A stretch of 64,000 nucleotides of DNA from assembly GCA_001986395.2 (NCBI GenBank), contig MQVO02000023.1, positions 372,001 through 436,000 on the forward strand. Direction: 5' to 3'. Numbering within the stretch: the stretch's first letter is position 1; each line of letters opens with the position of its first letter. The stretch comes from Irpex lacteus (taxonomy: Eukaryota; Basidiomycota; Agaricomycetes; Polyporales; Irpicaceae). A program made the translations under genes and the position numbers. This document shows positions 44,612 through 56,977 of the stretch, one piece after another. The notes under the pieces were generated by a model that worked only from the letters and a program-made list of their open reading frames with translations, did no database searches and was not told the DNA's origin.

Positions 44612-47026
44612 CTATGATCGTGACTGCTCGACCTCCCGCTGCAAGTCCTCCAGCTCATCTTTCAACTCGCCGATCTCCTCTCTCCGCTTCTTTACCATCT
44701 GCTCAAGTGCATCGCTCGCCGTAGTCGGGATGACCGTCACCTGAGTAGACACAGTCCTATCCAACGTAGCCTTGCAAGGGAAAGTTCAGTCAAACTTCGT
44801 GAATTAATGCAAACAACGCAACGCACCTTCAAATCCCTCTCAAGCCCCTCCCCAACCCTCTCCCAATCCCTCCACCACCGTCTCTTCGCCCTCTCCCACC
44901 GTCCCACCATCCACCTAACGCCCACCGCACACACCAACATCCCCGCCCCCACCGCCGTCTCAACCTGCATCCCACTGCCCACAAGATCCCCCACAATCCC
45001 CAGATGCTCCGCCCACCCAGCCCACGCTATCCCCAAACCGCTCATCACGCTCCCTCCCGTACCGAGCGCGACGCTTTGCGCTGTGGAGTGCAGGGTTTGG
45101 GTGGGGTAGGTTAGTTGGGCTTTGCGCGTGTGGATTGGGGTTGTTAGGGAGGACGGGAGGACGGGGTAGGAGGAGGAGGCGCGGATTTGGGAGAGGGTGT
45201 TTTCTAGGACGGGGGAGTGGAAGGGTGAGGGGGAGGTATGCCGCGATAGGAGAGTCGTAGTCGACTCGGCTAGTTTCTTCTGCGACGAGGCTAACCTCCC
45301 CGCATGGTAGATGAGCTGTAAACCATCGTCAGTCAACAACGGTAGAGAATGTACCGTGACTAACGAACCTTGTCCTCCAACTCCCTACACCAAGCCCTCT
45401 CCACACCAGCCCTAACGATCTCCCCCACCTCATCAACCCTCCAAACAGCCCTCCACCAACTCAACGCGCCCAACACACCCTCCATCTCCCTCCTCGCCTT
45501 CCCCACCGCCTCCTTCACAACCTCTCCCTCTCCCTCTCCCTTCGTACCACTACTACCAAGAACCTCAGGCCCAACACGCACGGATAACTCAGCAACTTCG
45601 TCTCGCAACTCCAGGAGCCCCTCCGTTACGCTCCCCACTTCTCTGTCCGCCTTTCCCAGAACCTCGCTGCAGGCAGCTAACGCGCCCTTCACCTGCTCCC
45701 TCACACTTCCTTCTCTCAGCGTTCCCATATCCCCCTTCCCCTCCTCCTCAGTGGCAGCATTACTAGCACGTTCAACCTTCCCCCTCACAATCTCAACCAA
45801 CTCACCAACCCTCGACCCCGTCCAATCATCCTGATACCTCTGCACCCCAACCGCACTCCCCTCCCCCACCCCTAACGATAACGCCCTCACAGCTCCAATC
45901 GCCCTCACCGGATCCACAAACACTGTCGATTGTGCAAGGGATTTCGGTAGTTTTTGTTTTAGGTGGTGCCAGGTGCCTGGGGGGACGTTGGGGGTGGTTA
46001 TTATTGCGAGGATTGCGTTGGCGTGTGTTAGTGGGAGGTGTGGGAAGTGGGAGGAGGAGGGAGGGAGGAGGGAGGAGAGGGGGGTTGTTAGGGGGTTGAG
46101 GACTATAAGGGGGATGTCTGCTGCGAAGAGTTTTGTCGTCGCAGTTGCGGTAGCGGTTGTGGGAGCACTGGCATGGGAGGAAGAAGGAGAGCGTGACGGT
46201 GATGGTCGAAGTTCTTCCAACTCGACGGGGACGGCGAACTGCTTGAGCGACGCAGCCTGTACGTTGACCGTCCCAGGTTCTTCCTCCTCCGAAAATCCAT
46301 ATCTACCACACCCCATTTAATTCCAACCTTCCATTAACACAAACCATCCATCTGTACGGAGAAGCACGCACCGAATAACCAAACTCCCCTCCCCATCGCC
46401 CTTGCCCTTCCACCGATCCAGCAGCACCCTTCTCTGCTCATCAGACGCGAACGGTTCTTCTAGGAGTGCTGTCACGAGCTGCTCTACGCCTGCGAACTCG
46501 TCGCATCCGTATACTACACTTAATTCAGCAAACACCCTTTTCCACCCATACACCACAATAAGTAGTAGTAAGAGTAGTAGGACTCACCGACGATCCTCGC
46601 CGCCTTCTCCCTTACACCCTCCCCCTTCTCACTCCCACCAAAACCCGAAGTATGAAGACTATCATAAGCCCGCCCCAATATCCCCCGCCAGAACGCCAAA
46701 GAGGTCGTCGAACTTGGGTGAGATGTGTGAGTGGGCTCGAGGACGCGCGGGAGGGACCTCTCTGTTTTGTAGAGTAGTGTCTTTACGGAGGGTTTGTCTT
46801 TCCCTGGTACTCCTTGAGCTTGAGCATTCTCTTGTGCTGGTGCCCGTGTTTCCTTAAGCTTCACCGCAGCAACCGACGCCGACGCGCACCTCCTCGCCCC
46901 CAGTCGCCTCGAAGTCGCCGTACATCCTCCCCCCTTCCGTATTCCTTTCCTCGTGCTATTGTTATGACATTGATGAATGCCCGCGAGTGTAGATGGCCTG
47001 AGCGTCGTGGGCCGGCATGTTGGCAT
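44612..47026 (-). CDS. Predicted mitochondrial membrane protein, Mmc1-like
   Basis: Start ATG 47026 (MPTCRPTTLRPSTLAG) opens a long Arg/Ser-rich leader (TSRRLGARRCASAS) like a mitochondrial presequence. Following regions: SLAFWRGILGRAYDSLH, a short exon with DEFAGVEQLVTALLEEPFAS, a long exon with FAADIPLIVLNPLTTPLSS, VFVDPVRAIGAVRALSLG and YQDDWTGSRVGELVEIVRGK, helical Glu/Lys segments, then LIYHAGRLASSQKKLAEST. Near the C-terminus there are two hydrophobic segments (VMSGLGIAWAGWAEHLGIV; VGAGMLVCAVGVRWMVG), and the last exon is a coiled coil (KKRREEIGELKDELEDLQRE) ending at TAG 44612-44614. The layout fits the fungal Mmc1 family of inner-membrane, cristae-related proteins as I remember it; this is recognition without a database check. 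GC-rich, with biased synonymous codons. Confidence 0.6.
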
Positions 47027-47320
47027 GGAGGAACCAGGTGACCAGGAGGATGTCGGTACCAAGTGGTGTACGTTAAGCTTCCTGCAATCCCGAGCTTACC
47101 GTCATAATCGTTTGTAAGCGCCCATATAATCATTTCTACCCATGGCCAGTGCCAGATGTTACTGAGCCATATGTTCCCTGATTACTGTGTAACAGGAGAA
47201 ATCACAGTGCGCAGGTGAATGTAGTAGCTAGAGTGCCAAAAATACATGATATTAGGTAGTATATCCAGTGATACATCTAAGGAGGGAGGTCTCTCAGTTG
47301 CAGGCTTTCCGAGTTCGAGA

Positions 47321-48424
47321 TCATCGACTAGGCGACGAGCCCTTCGAACGTCTCTCAAACCTACCCGCCGGCGTCCTCGCTCTCATCTCGTCCTCGTCAT
47401 CATCGTCACCGTCGCTATCACCCCCAATATCGAACAACTCCTCGCTCTCATCCCATACGTTCCCCAACCGCGACTTTCCCTTTCCTCCTCCACTATTCCC
47501 GTTCCCATTCCCATTACTGCCGTTATTCGATGTGATGGCGGGATGGACGTTGGTGGTGTGAGTGGTGGTGGTGGTGGTGGTGGTGTGGGTGGGCAGGAGA
47601 GGGTCGAGGTCGTAGTCTTCGTCGTCTGAGAGGAGGACTTCGTGTGGGTTTAGTGGGCGGTAGAGGCGTGATATCTGGCGTCACGGCAGAAGTAAATAGT
47701 GTAATGTAGGGTGAATCAGCGGGAGGACACGGGGGAAGAGGAGACGGAGCGCGGAGACGTACCTCTCGTCTGTGGCGGTAGTATCGCTCGAGGTGGTATG
47801 CGATGTAGAGTCCGAGGGATGAACCTAACAAGTTTGCCTACAGCGTATGGGAAGTAAGTCGAATAGACGAAATACTGTAGTAGGGGGTTTGGACGCACTA
47901 TTACATCGCCTATTTGGAATTCCTTGTACTGTATTAACGGGAGGTTGATTCAGTACGTGCATCCATAAATAAAAGAACGCAACTCACCGGTAGCAGCGAC
48001 TGAACAACCTCGCTCAATATCCCTCCAAAGAAGAAACACACTATCCCGGTAGAGATGAGCGGTGCATATCTCCAGAACCATATCCGTTTCGCGTCTCTAT
48101 CACCTCACTGCGTCAGCCCAAACACACCCAGCGTACATAATACGAGCAACTCACTCTTCAACATCAAAGATAAAGTAAAATATCCCCGTCGCAAGCATGA
48201 GGCAGAAAAAGTGTAGAAGTTTGTCATTTATAGGCAGCGCGTGCGCAAAGTTTGTGAAGCCGAGGAAGGCGAGTGTGATCATGACCAGGGACGTGAACAG
48301 CACGAACCACTGCGTGCACACTCCACATTAAATTACACAGTACAAGGATATAGGAGCGAGGGCTTACAGGTCGAAACCGCAATGGCACGTCGTACACGGG
48401 TATCTTGAGATGGTGCGAGCGCAT
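47321..48424 (-). CDS. VanZ-like domain membrane protein
   Basis: Start ATG 48424 (MRSHHLKIPVYDVPLRFRP). Transmembrane helices: WFVLFTSLVMITLAFLGFTN, then the VanZ-like signature FAHALPINDKLLHFFCLMLA, TGIFYFIFDVEEDAKRIWFW, ISTGIVCFFFGGILSEVVQS, LLPYKEFQIGDVIANLLGSS, LGLYIAYHLERYYRHRREIS. The cytosolic tail has RLYRPLNPHEVLLSDDED, a Thr/His run encoded by an ACC microsatellite, an Asn/Gly run and an Asp/Glu run, ending GSSPSR at TGA 47321-47323. Four introns. The VanZ-like family is widespread, the domain has four or five helices, and the eukaryotic function is unknown. A start upstream at 48520 would need a non-ATG codon. Confidence 0.85.
47555..47590. repeat. Trinucleotide microsatellite (ACC/GGT) inside the VanZ-like gene
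   Basis: Plus strand reads repeated GGT/GGTGTG units. On the coding strand it gives a Thr run interrupted by His. It lies in the disordered tail, where length variation would be tolerated. Confidence 0.75.
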
Positions 48425-48720
48425 GACGGCCTTCGTAGCTCTACTTCTGTACCGCCTAGCAGCTATACTCGCGCGTGCCCATGTCGACAGTGACTCGGGC
48501 GTGATAGGTAGTTGTGGCATCCTCCTTGTTCTTTACTATGCTATTATTTACGCCGGCTGGGTATGTCGAAACGGATGCATCCACTCTGAGTGAGTTTACA
48601 GGGCCACGGCGGAGGTCGCAGTCTTGAGAGAACTTGTCTCGGCATTCGGCATCCACCCGACGCTCGCGAGGGATGACGCCAGCCGGGTACCCGGCCCGCC
48701 CCGCTCTTCCGCTTAACTTA

Positions 48721-49597
48721 ATGGGCGTCTCCTACAGTACATCTCCCTCCTCCCATAACCTTGTTTATTGGATGCATCGAGCAGCACAACGCCTCCAGCC
48801 GCTCGTCCGAGCCATGTCCTCCTCCTCCTCCCCCTTAGCTAAGTTCTCCACCTGCGAGCTCTCAGATGCACTCATCAAGCTCGGCGTGCCCCATGGCGGA
48901 CACATCCCCGACATCCACATCCTCTCTCCCTCCCCCTCCTCCGCAGAGGCCTCAGCGACGCGCATATGCGGACCAGCGTACACAGTCCAGATGGTCCTTG
49001 GAACAGACACGACGGCTTCTAAACTCACCTCCCACTTCGTCGATACGACACCCGCAGGCTCCGTCGTGGTAATCGCAGCTCCTCCTCGTGCGTGCTCTCC
49101 CTCTCCCGTACTATCTCCATCCACTAACAATTTCTCATTCGCGATGACGATGACGATAATTAACAGAGGTGAAGAACGCAGTCTGGGGCGGCCTAATGAC
49201 AGCCGGCGCACAACGTCGCGGCGCCCTCGGCGTCGTCATCTCAGGCCGCTGCAGAGACCTCTCCGAGCACCGTGCCGCCTCCTTCCCCGTCTTCGCGCGT
49301 GATCACTCGACGCTTGGACAATCGCCCTTTACGCGTCCTTCCGCCGTCAACGTCCCCGTCACCATCCACCCCACCCAAAGTACTAGTAGCAGCGATGGTG
49401 GGTTCCCGGAAGCCACAGTGAACCCGGGCGATCTAATCGTGGCGGACGAGGACGGCGTGGTGTTCGTCCCGCCGGGGCTCGTCGAGCAGGTGTTGGTGCT
49501 TGCTGAGAAGGGGCGGGCAGTGGATGCGAGGTGTATGGAGGATATTAGGGCGGGGTCGGGGGTGCAGGAGGCTTTTAGGAGGCATAGAGGCAAGTAG
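48721..49597 (+). CDS. RraA-like class II aldolase (4-hydroxy-4-methyl-2-oxoglutarate aldolase family)
   Basis: Two exons. ATG 48721 adds a short extension (MHRAAQRLQPLVRA) that could be a mitochondrial leader; the family-typical start is ATG 48814 (MSSSSSPLAKFSTCELSDAL). Motifs: LGVPHGGHIPDI, RICGPAYTVQMV, PAGSVVVIAAPPQ, then after an intron (donor GTGCGT, acceptor AACAG) VKNAVWGGLMTAGAQRRGAL, GVVISGRCRDLSEH with the RD-x2-E metal/substrate loop, VNPGDLIVADEDGVVFVPPG. It ends at TAG 49595-49597. Members cleave HMG or decarboxylate oxaloacetate using divalent metal; some homologues act only as RNase E inhibitors in bacteria, irrelevant here. It shares a 296-bp divergent intergenic region with the VanZ-like gene. 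Confidence 0.85.
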
Positions 49598-50170
49598 GGG
49601 TGTCGGTGGACGCGTGTTAGGATTTAAAGCAATGTATGTATGTATTTTATCGGGATGCTCAAGCACACAACTAAAACATTTGTACAACCTCCTCAACTAA
49701 ACAACGAACGTCCTTCTCACAATCGGACCTCCTTCTCAGAGTCACATGCTTCATCCATGTATACACTGGTGTTTATTTCTACAACTCAAACGATACGTAC
49801 ATGACCCGAACAGAACAGATATCGATAAACCCCACTATAGCTATGTAGACACTTTATACAACCTCCTTCTTAGAATCACTCTTCAGAATCACATGTGTTC
49901 TCCATGCATACACCCGCGTTTGGTTCTACAACTTCATTTAAAGGACACATAACCCAAACAGAACAGATAAACAAACAGACAGTTCGTTCCGCTACAAAGA
50001 AATAAAATAAACTGTACTAGTTAAACAAGACATCTAGGGTCGACATAGAACCATTTGTGGGCTAGATAATTAGGATTGTTCGGTGACATCGTTGCCTTCT
50101 CTTGTTAACCTCTCTCTCCATGAAATGAATGGAATGTGTGGGCTAGGATAGAGGCCGTCTAATGGGCCAA
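49598..50170. other. Convergent intergenic region with diverged tandem repeat
   Basis: 573 bp between the RraA-like gene and glutamate-cysteine ligase. It contains two diverged copies of a roughly 174-bp unit (see repeat entry). Nothing coding is seen. Confidence 0.6.
49675..49995. repeat. Two diverged copies of a ~174-bp non-coding tandem repeat
   Basis: Landmarks recur in order: TACAACCTCC (49683 and 49857), TCAGAGTCACATG / TCAGAATCACATG, CCATGTATACAC / CCATGCATACAC, TTCTACAACT, then AACAGAACAGATA. The second copy has small deletions. Both lie in the 3' flank of the RraA-like gene. Confidence 0.7.
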
Positions 50171-53100
50171 TCAACTCGAAGACGCAAACGGCTTATACCG
50201 CGCCCTCTCAGCCGTATACGACCTCGGTAACAACTCCGGCACCTGCCTAATCCCTCGTTCACTACACAAACACAAACACGAACATCCGTCAGTATCAACT
50301 TTAACCCAGTATACATGCGCATAAACAAACAGGCAATACGAATTGACTTACATCTCATCGACAGCGACGAACAAATCATAGTTGACCTCCTGGCTAACCA
50401 CAGAGTCTCCCTTGTAGCTTGGGTGGGACCGCACAAAGTTGCGGATCCACGTCGCGGGCGTGACCAGCGTTCCTACATCCCACCAGTATCAGCACTCATC
50501 TCAGCCCATCTCACAACCACTCCACACTCTCAAGATCAGAAAGGCCAGACAATAGACAACGTACCATTCGCCCTTAACTCAACCAACTCCAAATACTCCC
50601 TAATCCTCCCCAGCTCACCCGGCTCCACATCCAGCGTCGTAAGATAACTCCTCACAAGGCTCAAAAGCCCAGGGAACCCGTCCCCCTTGCCGTTGACAAT
50701 CTCATCGAGCGTGAACTCTGCGTACTCGTCTTCTACGGGTCCGAAGACCCGCTCGGGCTTTGGGACGTCGCCGAAGCAGTTTTGCAGTTTGCGTGGTTTG
50801 CGGTGGCCGTTGACGCCATTTGAGCCGGAGCCGTTGAGAGCGCTGAAGTCCCCGTTGGCGTTGACGGGAGAGTTCGCGCCGGAGGAGTGCGGTGAGGAGA
50901 GGGGGGTGGAGAGGGGGGAGGGTATGCCGGGTGGGAAGAGGTCTTTGCGGAAGAAGAAGGTGGAGGAGCGGGCTGCGTCGCGGCGTTGGGCGCGGCGCAT
51001 GTTCTCGTCTACCTGTATAACATCACGAAGTTAACAAAACCAACACAGTAATCAAGAGTAAAGAGTGAAGGGCGAAGGGCGAAGGGAAATACGGATTTCA
51101 AGAGTGCGAACATACCTTGGAGATAGGAATATAAAAGTTGAGACTATAATGCAAGATAGCGCGCGAGAGGAGGACGATGAACACCGCGAACGCTGCGTTC
51201 TCGAAGTCGGTCATCTGTACCTCCATCGGGCGGAACTCGACGCGCCAGCCGATGGAGGAACCTGCCGGGGGAGGCTTGAAACGGACGGTTTGCCAGTTTG
51301 TTGATTGGATGTTCTGTGTATGCGAGGTAAGTCATATGGAGGTGAGAGAAAGGTGGATGTAAGAGGGGAGGAAGAGGAGGAAAGAGAGGAGGGAGAGGAT
51401 GGAGACTAACTTCGAAGTGGTCGGTGCTTGTGGTATCGTCTTGGTCTATGAGTTCGGAGAAGATGACGAGGGGATCTCGGATGAATAAGTGGGCGATGTG
51501 ACGAGCCAGCGGCGCGTCGATGCCTTTCGCGTTATCAAATTAACGATACAAAGCAAAAATATCTAAGAAGATAACTTACCATGATTCTTAAGCCGCTCGA
51601 AGATAGCAGCATCATACGGAGCGTCGATATCGTTATACTCTGGACGGTTCATCCAGTTGTCAGAGATATACAAGCTGACGCTGTCATACCGCGACTTTGG
51701 TATGCGGAACCTGTTCTCCTTCAACGGCTTTATCACAGCACAGTCGGCATCAAAACAAACCCACGTCATTGCCGTCATAATGTTATCACTCACTTTCAAC
51801 CCTCGTTCCTCTTCCGTACGATCGTCGACGCTGGCAGCTACCACATCCCACCTGCTATCCACATCCGCGATATACCCCCTCCACAGAGGGCTAGCAGCCG
51901 TCAACGCCAGCTACACAAAAATATCAAAATCAATGGCACAACCGTCAATCATGAATAACTCGAGGAACCAAAGGAAGAAGTGCATTACCAGAATGGGAGC
52001 AAGAGGCACAAACGCGTCGTACAGTCTCCGAGCCTCGGTAACGTTACAAGCCTGGAACGTCAGCTGCAAGCAGCTGCAGCCCATGCCGAATCCCATGGCG
52101 TCCATGTAGACGTGATCTATGAGCGCCGCTCCGTTCTTTGCCTCTGCGCGATCGACGATGCGGCATATTAGCTTTCCTTTCGCGGGACTGCGGACGCGGA
52201 GAAAGGAAGAAGGAGAGAGAAAGGAAAGAAGAAAGGAAGTGTGAAGGGTATGTGCGTGGGATCTGCGGAGGCTCACCTGGGTCTTCGGGGAAGATGTTCC
52301 GCTGCCATGGGATTGTGGGATCTACAAACGGTCTAGGGGTGTTTCGGTCTATGAACAGCGGAAGGTTGATGGCGACCTTTGAGCCTTTTCTTCTCCGGAT
52401 ATTCGCCGTCAAAGTTCTACGACAGAAATAGCAATCTCAGACGCAGATACACACAGAGAGTGGGAGATCGAATGCGGAGGAGGGACTGGAACGTACGGGA
52501 AGCGGGCGTGGGGGTTAGTGATTTCCTCTGGAAGAAAAAGACTGTGGCTCGAGGTCGCATCGGAGGGGTCAAAATGGGGTTCTGTGAACACCCCCGGTAC
52601 GCCCAGACGGGGGAAGGACGTCAAGGTTATAGGAAGCTCGTTCGGTTTGAGGTGTTTGCGGGCGATATGACGACTAGATGCAATAGCACGTCACGTCAGA
52701 TGAGCGTCAGGATGATCGTCACAGGTTCGTTTCTCACCGAGTTCGCATGTTTGACTCGACGCAGAGCAGATCGCTCAGGCTGCCTGTGTATGGCGCACCG
52801 GGCGTCGACTCGAGCATGAAGCGTCCGTACTCTGGGTGGTACGTCGGTACCGACTGGCTAAATGACCGCAGGCAATTTCAGATAGCAAGTCGCAGTCAAT
52901 GAGATGGTGCACGCACTTGTCACACCCGCACGCAATGTCATCCACGATCTTCTGCAATTTGGCGAGAATCTCAGACTGGCGGAGTGATAGCTTGGCGTTT
53001 CGTTCCGTGTTATCAAAGGTGACGACCATGTACTCGATCTATGTATATGAAGCATTAAGAGAATTCGCAGAATCTCATCTCAGTGACGCCGTCATACGCC

Positions 53101-53274
53101 GAAGGTAGATTAGACAGAACGTACCTCATCTCCCCACAGCAGCTCGTCCCCATATCTATCTTTGAGCTTATCCCAGATGTGCAGGAACTGTGTGATCCCA
53201 TGTTCCCTAACGTGATCCGCGTGCTGCTTGGCGTCGTTCCATGCGAGCGGTGTTCCGAGAGACAAGAGACCCAT
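50171..53274 (-). CDS. GSH1: Glutamate-cysteine ligase (gamma-glutamylcysteine synthetase)
   Basis: Start ATG 53274 ([20 protein letters not shown]). Eukaryotic GCL motifs in order: [151 protein letters not shown] and [20 protein letters not shown]. The C-terminal part includes a Ser/Pro/Asn insertion (about 50950-50780), then [20 protein letters not shown] and a short last exon to TGA 50171-50173. It makes gamma-glutamylcysteine from Glu, Cys and ATP in the cytosol, the rate-limiting step of glutathione synthesis. Eleven or more exons; length is in the family range. Confidence 0.94.
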
Positions 53275-54158
53275 GGTGGCGGACGGCAAACACAGTCAAG
53301 GTTTGGAGTACTGGCAGTAGATAACCTAAGAACACGGCGCCTGCGAGCGGGGAGAAACTATGAAATCGGCGACTTGCTCAGCGGGGCTCTTATACGGATG
53401 TGATGTGGGAGCTCGAGGGATATATAATGGCATCCAGAAATCCAGAGCCTCGGATAACACCTGAAAAATTACATGTTGAGCTGTGGTTTGTCAGCCAGCC
53501 CAATCCCCGGCGTCTGATCTGATCATCGTCTCTCGAGTTGGCGGTCTGTCCTAGGCTGCTCAACCATCCTCTGTCGAATGCAAACGCCTCCGGTAAGCAA
53601 CAACTGGAAAACTCAGCTTCAAATGCACTCACGGGGACCTTCGCGCACTCACGGGGACGCGAAGAGAGTGGAAGTAGCGCGAAGCACGTCTTTTGCACCA
53701 AGATTGTCGTCATTAACAGGCGATCAAAATGTGGCAGGAACGCCTGGCTGATGAAGATATTGGAATTCGCAGATGCCCTTGAGATTATAGATATCCTCTG
53801 TCCACGAGGCCGACGAGGAACCCAGATCCCTCACGGATCACTGGAAATAGTTCCGCAGTTTCCTGTGTACAAGTACAACTAATGTACAAAGTGTCAAAAG
53901 CCCACGAGTAGTATGTGGTAACCCCGCATGTAGAGAGCTATGAGCGCAAGCTTCTAGGCTGACAGGAAAACAGTGTCTGCAAGGACGATCCTATGACCAC
54001 ACGCCGCATGCCACGGTATGGCGTTCTAGTAGGTACAGTCGCATGCACAGCGACATGCCGGATACTAGCCACCACGGACTCCAAATCCTACAGCCTGATC
54101 GTCCCTCGAAGTTCGAACTCAAGCGACAAGAACCCAAGAGTGGCACGGCCGCCCAATA
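53275..54158. other. Intergenic region upstream of glutamate-cysteine ligase
   Basis: 884 bp between the start of GSH1 and the end of ATG6, both minus. It holds two direct copies of CACTCACGGGGAC (53626-53638 and 53646-53658). Open stretches on the plus strand (53538-53882) have no domain or splice support. Confidence 0.5.
53626..53658. repeat. Short direct repeat CACTCACGGGGAC x2
   Basis: Two perfect 13-bp copies spaced 20 bp start to start, about 350-385 bp upstream of the GSH1 start codon. The GGGG core resembles a zinc-finger stress element, but only as inference. Confidence 0.6.
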
Positions 54159-55932
54159 CTAGCCGTTGCTGCCGTTTGTAGTCCACTTGAGCAATATCTT
54201 TAGCGCAAGCAGGACGTGTCGTAATGCCCGAGTCCACGCTTCTTCCTGACTGAACTGCAGCTTCACCGAGGCCTCGCCTATCTTGTCTTTGACGATCCTA
54301 TACATAAACAACGTAAGCACGTGCAATACGTTCCCATGTATAGTGCGAACTCACTGATGTGGGAACTCGACATGAGGGTCCTGCGACTTCACGTAATCCA
54401 CCAGTTGCTTGAGACAGTCAAGGAACGCGACCATGGCAAAGTCGAATCTGCGATTGTGCAGTAGCCTGCCAATGTGCAGGTCACCTGAGCCATATAGCTC
54501 GTACGTAGCCTTGTCCGCCGGCGACGTCCGTTCAATTCGTGAGAAGGATCCCATAGGCGTCAGGCGATACCTAGAAATGACTGTCAGTTTTCCTGCCTGC
54601 TTGGTCAGACATCAGGGACTCGGACTTGCCCTTCGAACGTATAGTCCAATTTCCGAGCGATGGTGTACAACAGAAGAAGCGTCTGACCCCAAGCAGCGTT
54701 GATTTCGGCCCACTCAACCTGACGCCAAGATGAGTGGAATTCGGAATTGGGACGATAGGAAAATAGGCGGACATACAGGCACGCTGGGAACCCGTCCCAA
54801 TCTCAGACCATTGATGGTGCCAAATACACCGTCGTGTCCGATGCAGAACGCATCGTTGTACACGTTTGTGCGCTCGAGCTGCTCCAGGGTCGCCGAGTCT
54901 GCTGCGTAAGCAGCGCGAAGCGAGGCGAGCTGTGCTTCTTGCTCAGCCGACTTCAATAGATGTGCGTTGTGAGCCAGCCAGAACCTCATATCCCGAGTCA
55001 GTACGGGAAATGTCAGCAGAGAGAAAATCAGTGATAACGTACTCGGCTTCCTCTTCTTCGAGTGCCTTCTCTTCGAGCTCGAGTGCGTGTAGCTCTTCCT
55101 GCAGCTGAGCGTGCTCCGTCTCGGCAGCTTTCAATTGCTCGACTGCGATTCGCTCTTCCTCTTTCAGCTTCTCGATCTTGCTATCGACCTCAGTCTTGCC
55201 GGGACCGTCCCTCTCTCGCTCCTTCTCCTTTCTGACCTCCTTCTCAAACGCAATATAACCATCTCGCGTCTTCTTCGTCTCCTCGAGCTGTCGTGTGAGT
55301 TCTCCGAGAAGGTTATCCGTGCACTCAGCGCAGAGCGGATGATCGAGATCTGTCCGACTGGAAAGTAGATTGAAGAGACGTAACGTCGATCGGAGATGGT
55401 GCGAAAGGGGCGAAGGGTTGAGCTGATCAGCTTGTTCGCGTGGTGAGGAAGGCCGCGGTGGTTGGGTATTTTGCCGAAATTTGGCACCTGGCGCGGGCTT
55501 CTTGGGTGACGACAAAGACGTCGTAGGTGAGGGCATTCCGCCATAGCTGGAATCCTGGAGAAGCACAAAGGACTCATTGGGTAGTGCTGGGGTGCGAGGA
55601 CCATGCGCAGTCCTGCCTGGTGTTCGCGGGGAGAGTGGGGAGGGTGATGGCGGGTTACTTTGGGCTGAACGTTGCCATGCAGCCTTGACCGAGGTAGGAG
55701 ATGGAAGCTGGGCGAGTTTCTCAGACGGCAGCGTGGGGCGAGACTGTAATGATTGTGCAGGGGGTAATGAGGAGGCAATCATGTCATACGCAGATGGCGA
55801 GAGGTCCTCTAAGGATGCATCTAGCTAGACAACACCAAAAATAGCTCAGTATCAAGCGTTTTACTTAATAACTGAAAGATAGAAAAGAATGACCTGCAGT
55901 GCCTGTTTGCACTGGTGACAAACATAGCTCAT
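54159..55932 (-). CDS. ATG6: Autophagy protein Atg6 / Beclin-1
   Basis: Start ATG 55932 ([13 protein letters not shown]) with an N-terminal CxxC; a second CxxC ([16 protein letters not shown]) opens the coiled coil. Between them is a Ser/Pro-rich disordered region with an [12 protein letters not shown] block that matches the short conserved BH3-like/helical segment of the family. Coiled coil: [20 protein letters not shown] through [19 protein letters not shown]. The BARA domain follows: [82 protein letters not shown], and [20 protein letters not shown]. Stop TAG 54159-54161. Atg6 is a subunit of the Vps34 PI3-kinase complexes needed for autophagosome formation and vacuolar sorting. Five introns. 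Confidence 0.94.
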
Positions 55933-56977
55933 GACGGAGTTCCCAGTCTTCCCTCCGGCGGTATGAGAGATGGATCTGCGTGCAAGTCAGAAAGATGGTC
56001 CCTTTGTGAAGTTCCGAAGGCTTTTCTTGAGAAGATACGAGCTGCGAAATGAGAAGACGAAAGAAGAGGAAAGGCTAAAGCCTCGGACTCGCAGCACGCC
56101 CTATTACACGCGGTCACGTGGCTATCGGCAGTGACCGAGCGCAGCGTCAAGTCGCGAAACCCGGTTGTCGACTTCCATGTTTTTGACCTCCATGATACCC
56201 AAAACATAGTACTTAGAACAGGTAGACACCGAGACATAACAGGTATGTAAATGCCTCTCCGCTTTGCAGTGAGCAGTTACGTGCTTATTAATGATCCAGT
56301 AATAGGTTCGTCCTCGATCGTCGGGGCAGACTTGAATATTCGGCAGCCTGTGCACGCAGCCATTTACGCTACTGGTTGATGCATGTGCAGATATATCTCT
56401 ACAGATATTGCCTCATCCAATGAACGTTTGTACAAATTCTGCTTCATTTCTGGCCTCATGTATCAACCCCGCACACACCGTTCTCCTCACCGAAAACATC
56501 ACTCATCCCCGAGATTTACTAGGGCACCTCATTCGCTGTCGCACCTCTCTATCGATTTCATCACCTGCATGCTGACTTTCTTTACCCAATTGGAGACTGC
56601 CTATGCCGTTTGTCGACACTACTCAAAATCAAACTGACAAAACTGACATCTCAAACAGGATGATCTGCCCCCCTATGCCCAATACCATTTGTGCGTTGTA
56701 AGTGCTCTAGAACATATGTCGCCTTATATTAACAGCACATGTCATATGTGTGGACACCAGTGGTAGCGTCTTATCCCACCCTCTTCTGACCTGCCTGCTG
56801 TTCATGACATAATGTGGAAAACACAAGCTTAGCCACACTGCGCATCGGAGAGTCATTGTAAGTATAAGGGATGAGGTAGCAGAAATAGGCTATAGGCTAA
56901 CTCTCGTCTTGTCTCTCTTACACTCTCTACGCTGGTCACAATTCTAACAACGGGTACTACATCATACTATCTCATCC
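55933..56977. other. Divergent promoter region, ATG6 (-) / caspase-domain gene (+)
   Basis: About 1 kb. No ORF with family motifs. Probably regulatory and 5' UTR sequence for both genes; no repeat or RNA gene is evident. Confidence 0.5.
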
